A stretch of DNA of 64,000 nt, taken from contig NZ_CDDK01000037.1 of assembly GCF_000820225.1 (NCBI RefSeq), positions 62,001 through 126,000 of the forward strand, read 5' to 3'. Below the pieces are notes generated by a model. It ran no database searches. It was not told the DNA's origin and worked only from the letters and a program-made list of their open reading frames with translations. Each line of letters begins with the position of its first letter. Position 1 is the first letter of the stretch. The position numbers and the translations under genes were made by a program. Below are positions 62,731-64,000 of this stretch, piece by piece. This DNA comes from Aeromonas veronii bv. veronii. Lineage in GTDB: Bacteria > Pseudomonadota > Gammaproteobacteria > Enterobacterales > Aeromonadaceae.

Positions 62731-64000
62731 ATGGTCGAAACCGGTAACCCCTATCGTGATAATGTCTCTCGCCTGATCACCTGGGGGCATTGGTTCTCCT
62801 TCTTCAACATTATTCTGGCCATGCTCATCGCCACCCGTTATCTGGGTGCCATCAGCTGGCCATCGACCACGCTTGGCGTGATCTATCTCGTTGTAAGCTG
62901 GATTGGCCACTTCTCGTTTCTGAGTTTTGTCACCTACCTGTTGACGATCTTCCCGCTCAGCTTCGTGCTGCCCAAGGAGAAGTCGTTGCGGTTCATCTCG
63001 GCCATCATCGCTACCCTGGCGCTGGTGCTGCTGCTGATCGACACCCAGGTATTCCGGCTGTTCAAGTTCCACCTCAACAGTCAGGTATGGCAGTTGCTGC
63101 TGGATCAGGCGCAAACCGAAGAGGGCTCAATCTGGAGCATCATCTTCGTTGCCGTGCCCACCATCTTCCTGCTGCAACTGCTGCTGTCGGCCTATGTCTG
63201 GCGCAAGATCAACAAGCGCAAGCGCCGCCAGTACGGCAATCAGGTGGGGCTGGCCCTGCTGATCTGCTTTATTCTGACCCACGTGGTCAACAGCTGGGCG
63301 GATGCGACCCTCTATCAGCCGATCACCATGCAGAGAGCCAATTTCCCCCTCTCCTACCCCATGACGGCCCGCTCCTTCCTGGCCAAACATGGCTGGCTGG
63401 ATCTGGATCAGTACGAGAAGCAGGCGGCCTCCCAGGGTGATAACAGCGACAGCCGGATGCACTATCCGCTGCGCCCGCTCAACGTCAACGCCCCCCTGAC
63501 TCACAACAATCTGCTGATTGTGGTGGTCGATTCGCTGCGCTTTGACATGCTCAACAACATCAACATGCCCAATCTGCAGCGCTATGCGGATCAGCATCTG
63601 ACGTTCCGCAATCACCTGAGTGGCGGCAACGACGACCTGATGGGCATGTTCAGCCTCTTCTACGGGTTGCCCGGTCACTACTACAAGGACATCAGCAGCG
63701 ACAAGCGTCCGCCGGTGCTGTTCGACGAGATGCTGCGCCAGGATTACCAGTTCGGGCTGTTCGGCGCGATGGAAGATGCCCAGAAGTATCGCAAGAGCAT
63801 CCTCGCCGGTCTGCGCAAACAGGTGTTTGTCTCCGAACAGAGTGACGATGGCAAGCTGCTAACCGACTGGCAGCAATGGCTGGAGAAGCGCTCTCCCGAG
63901 CGTCCCTGGTTCTCGCTGGTCTATCTCTCGAGCCCCGGCGACTACCAGTTGCCCGCTACCATGAAGGGGCCGTTCCAGCCGGAGCTCGCCAACTTCAATC
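62731..64000 (+). CDS. yejM: Inner-membrane sulfatase-like protein YejM/PbgA (3' truncated)
   Basis: YejM (PbgA, LapC) senses periplasmic lipopolysaccharide and, through LapB, controls LpxC degradation by FtsH. The frame is open from 62731 to the window end (423 codons, about 70 percent of the protein). It has five N-terminal membrane helices, the linker QPITMQRANFPLSYPMTARS, and the start of the sulfatase-like periplasmic domain with LIVVVDSLRFDMLNN, where the family replaces active-site residues. The C-terminal part lies outside the window. Confidence 0.95.
   Translation, partial: MVETGNPYRDNVSRLITWGHWFSFFNIILAMLIATRYLGAISWPSTTLGVIYLVVSWIGHFSFLSFVTYLLTIFPLSFVLPKEKSLRFISAIIATLALVLLLIDTQVFRLFKFHLNSQVWQLLLDQAQTEEGSIWSIIFVAVPTIFLLQLLLSAYVWRKINKRKRRQYGNQVGLALLICFILTHVVNSWADATLYQPITMQRANFPLSYPMTARSFLAKHGWLDLDQYEKQAASQGDNSDSRMHYPLRPLNVNAPLTHNNLLIVVVDSLRFDMLNNINMPNLQRYADQHLTFRNHLSGGNDDLMGMFSLFYGLPGHYYKDISSDKRPPVLFDEMLRQDYQFGLFGAMEDAQKYRKSILAGLRKQVFVSEQSDDGKLLTDWQQWLEKRSPERPWFSLVYLSSPGDYQLPATMKGPFQPELANFN

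Noticed and set aside
62383..63114. In-frame upstream extension of yejK to 593 codons
   Set aside because: The extension runs antisense through yejL and yejM, both well conserved; family members start at MSLDI.

Overview
The window is a gammaproteobacterial chromosome segment, most likely from Aeromonas. This is inferred from protein similarity recalled from memory, the high GC of the flanks, and an Enterobacterales/Vibrionales-like gene content (nagD, asnB, pepT, bepA, yejKLM, malEFGK). No rRNA, tRNA, CRISPR array or insertion sequence was recognised.

Region 1 (1-4778) is core: a nagD 3' part, a CPA2-type cation/proton antiporter, a small cupin protein and asnB, all on the + strand, closed by a palindromic terminator. 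Region 2 (4959-28479, all on the - strand, read right to left) is a complete group 2 (ABC-transporter-dependent) capsule locus. In order of transcription it holds a small lipoprotein gene, kpsD, kpsM, kpsT, kpsE, a 982-residue two-domain glycosyltransferase, an SGNH-type hydrolase, ugd, three more glycosyltransferases, galU, rfbBDAC, kpsC, kpsS and a small predicted beta-barrel protein. Export genes sit at the promoter end, the KpsC/KpsS lipid-linker enzymes at the far end, and an AT-rich serotype-specific block (about 13.5-23.6 kb) in between. galU, ugd and rfbBDAC would supply UDP-glucuronate and dTDP-L-rhamnose. The roughly 1 kb upstream has no gene but carries two 20-bp repeats, 39 bp apart, each with an ops-like GCGGTAGC core on the transcribed strand. 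This suggests RfaH-dependent antitermination of a 23-kb transcript. A PagL-like lipid A deacylase gene points the other way.

Region 3 (30108-41026) is metabolic: dcuC-pepT, a secreted C69 dipeptidase, the tyrosine/homogentisate catabolic operon hpd-hmgA-fahA-maiA behind a good TyrR-box candidate, a HAD phosphatase and an RluA-family pseudouridine synthase. Region 4 (41050-47776) handles basic amino acids and peptides: a complete polar amino acid ABC importer of the HisJQMP/Aot type, the divergent lysine exporter lysO, an isoaspartyl dipeptidase-like amidohydrolase and an orphan binding protein.

Region 5 (48163-55860) holds acpH, a DUF2069 protein, an arsC-like gene, a TlpA-like lipoprotein, bepA, a TusA-like protein, perM, a MipA/OmpV protein, an alpha/beta hydrolase and a PPK2 polyphosphate kinase. 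Region 6 (55907-60924) is a malE-malF-malG-malK operon with intercistronic hairpins and operator-like palindromes upstream. The right end has yejK, yejL and the 5' part of yejM.

The most interesting parts are the ops/JUMPstart-like leader, the near-identical palindromes bracketing the capsule island, the multi-module glycosyltransferase and its recurring small module, a nested inverted repeat after ugd, and the orphan binding protein beside an amidohydrolase with altered metal ligands.
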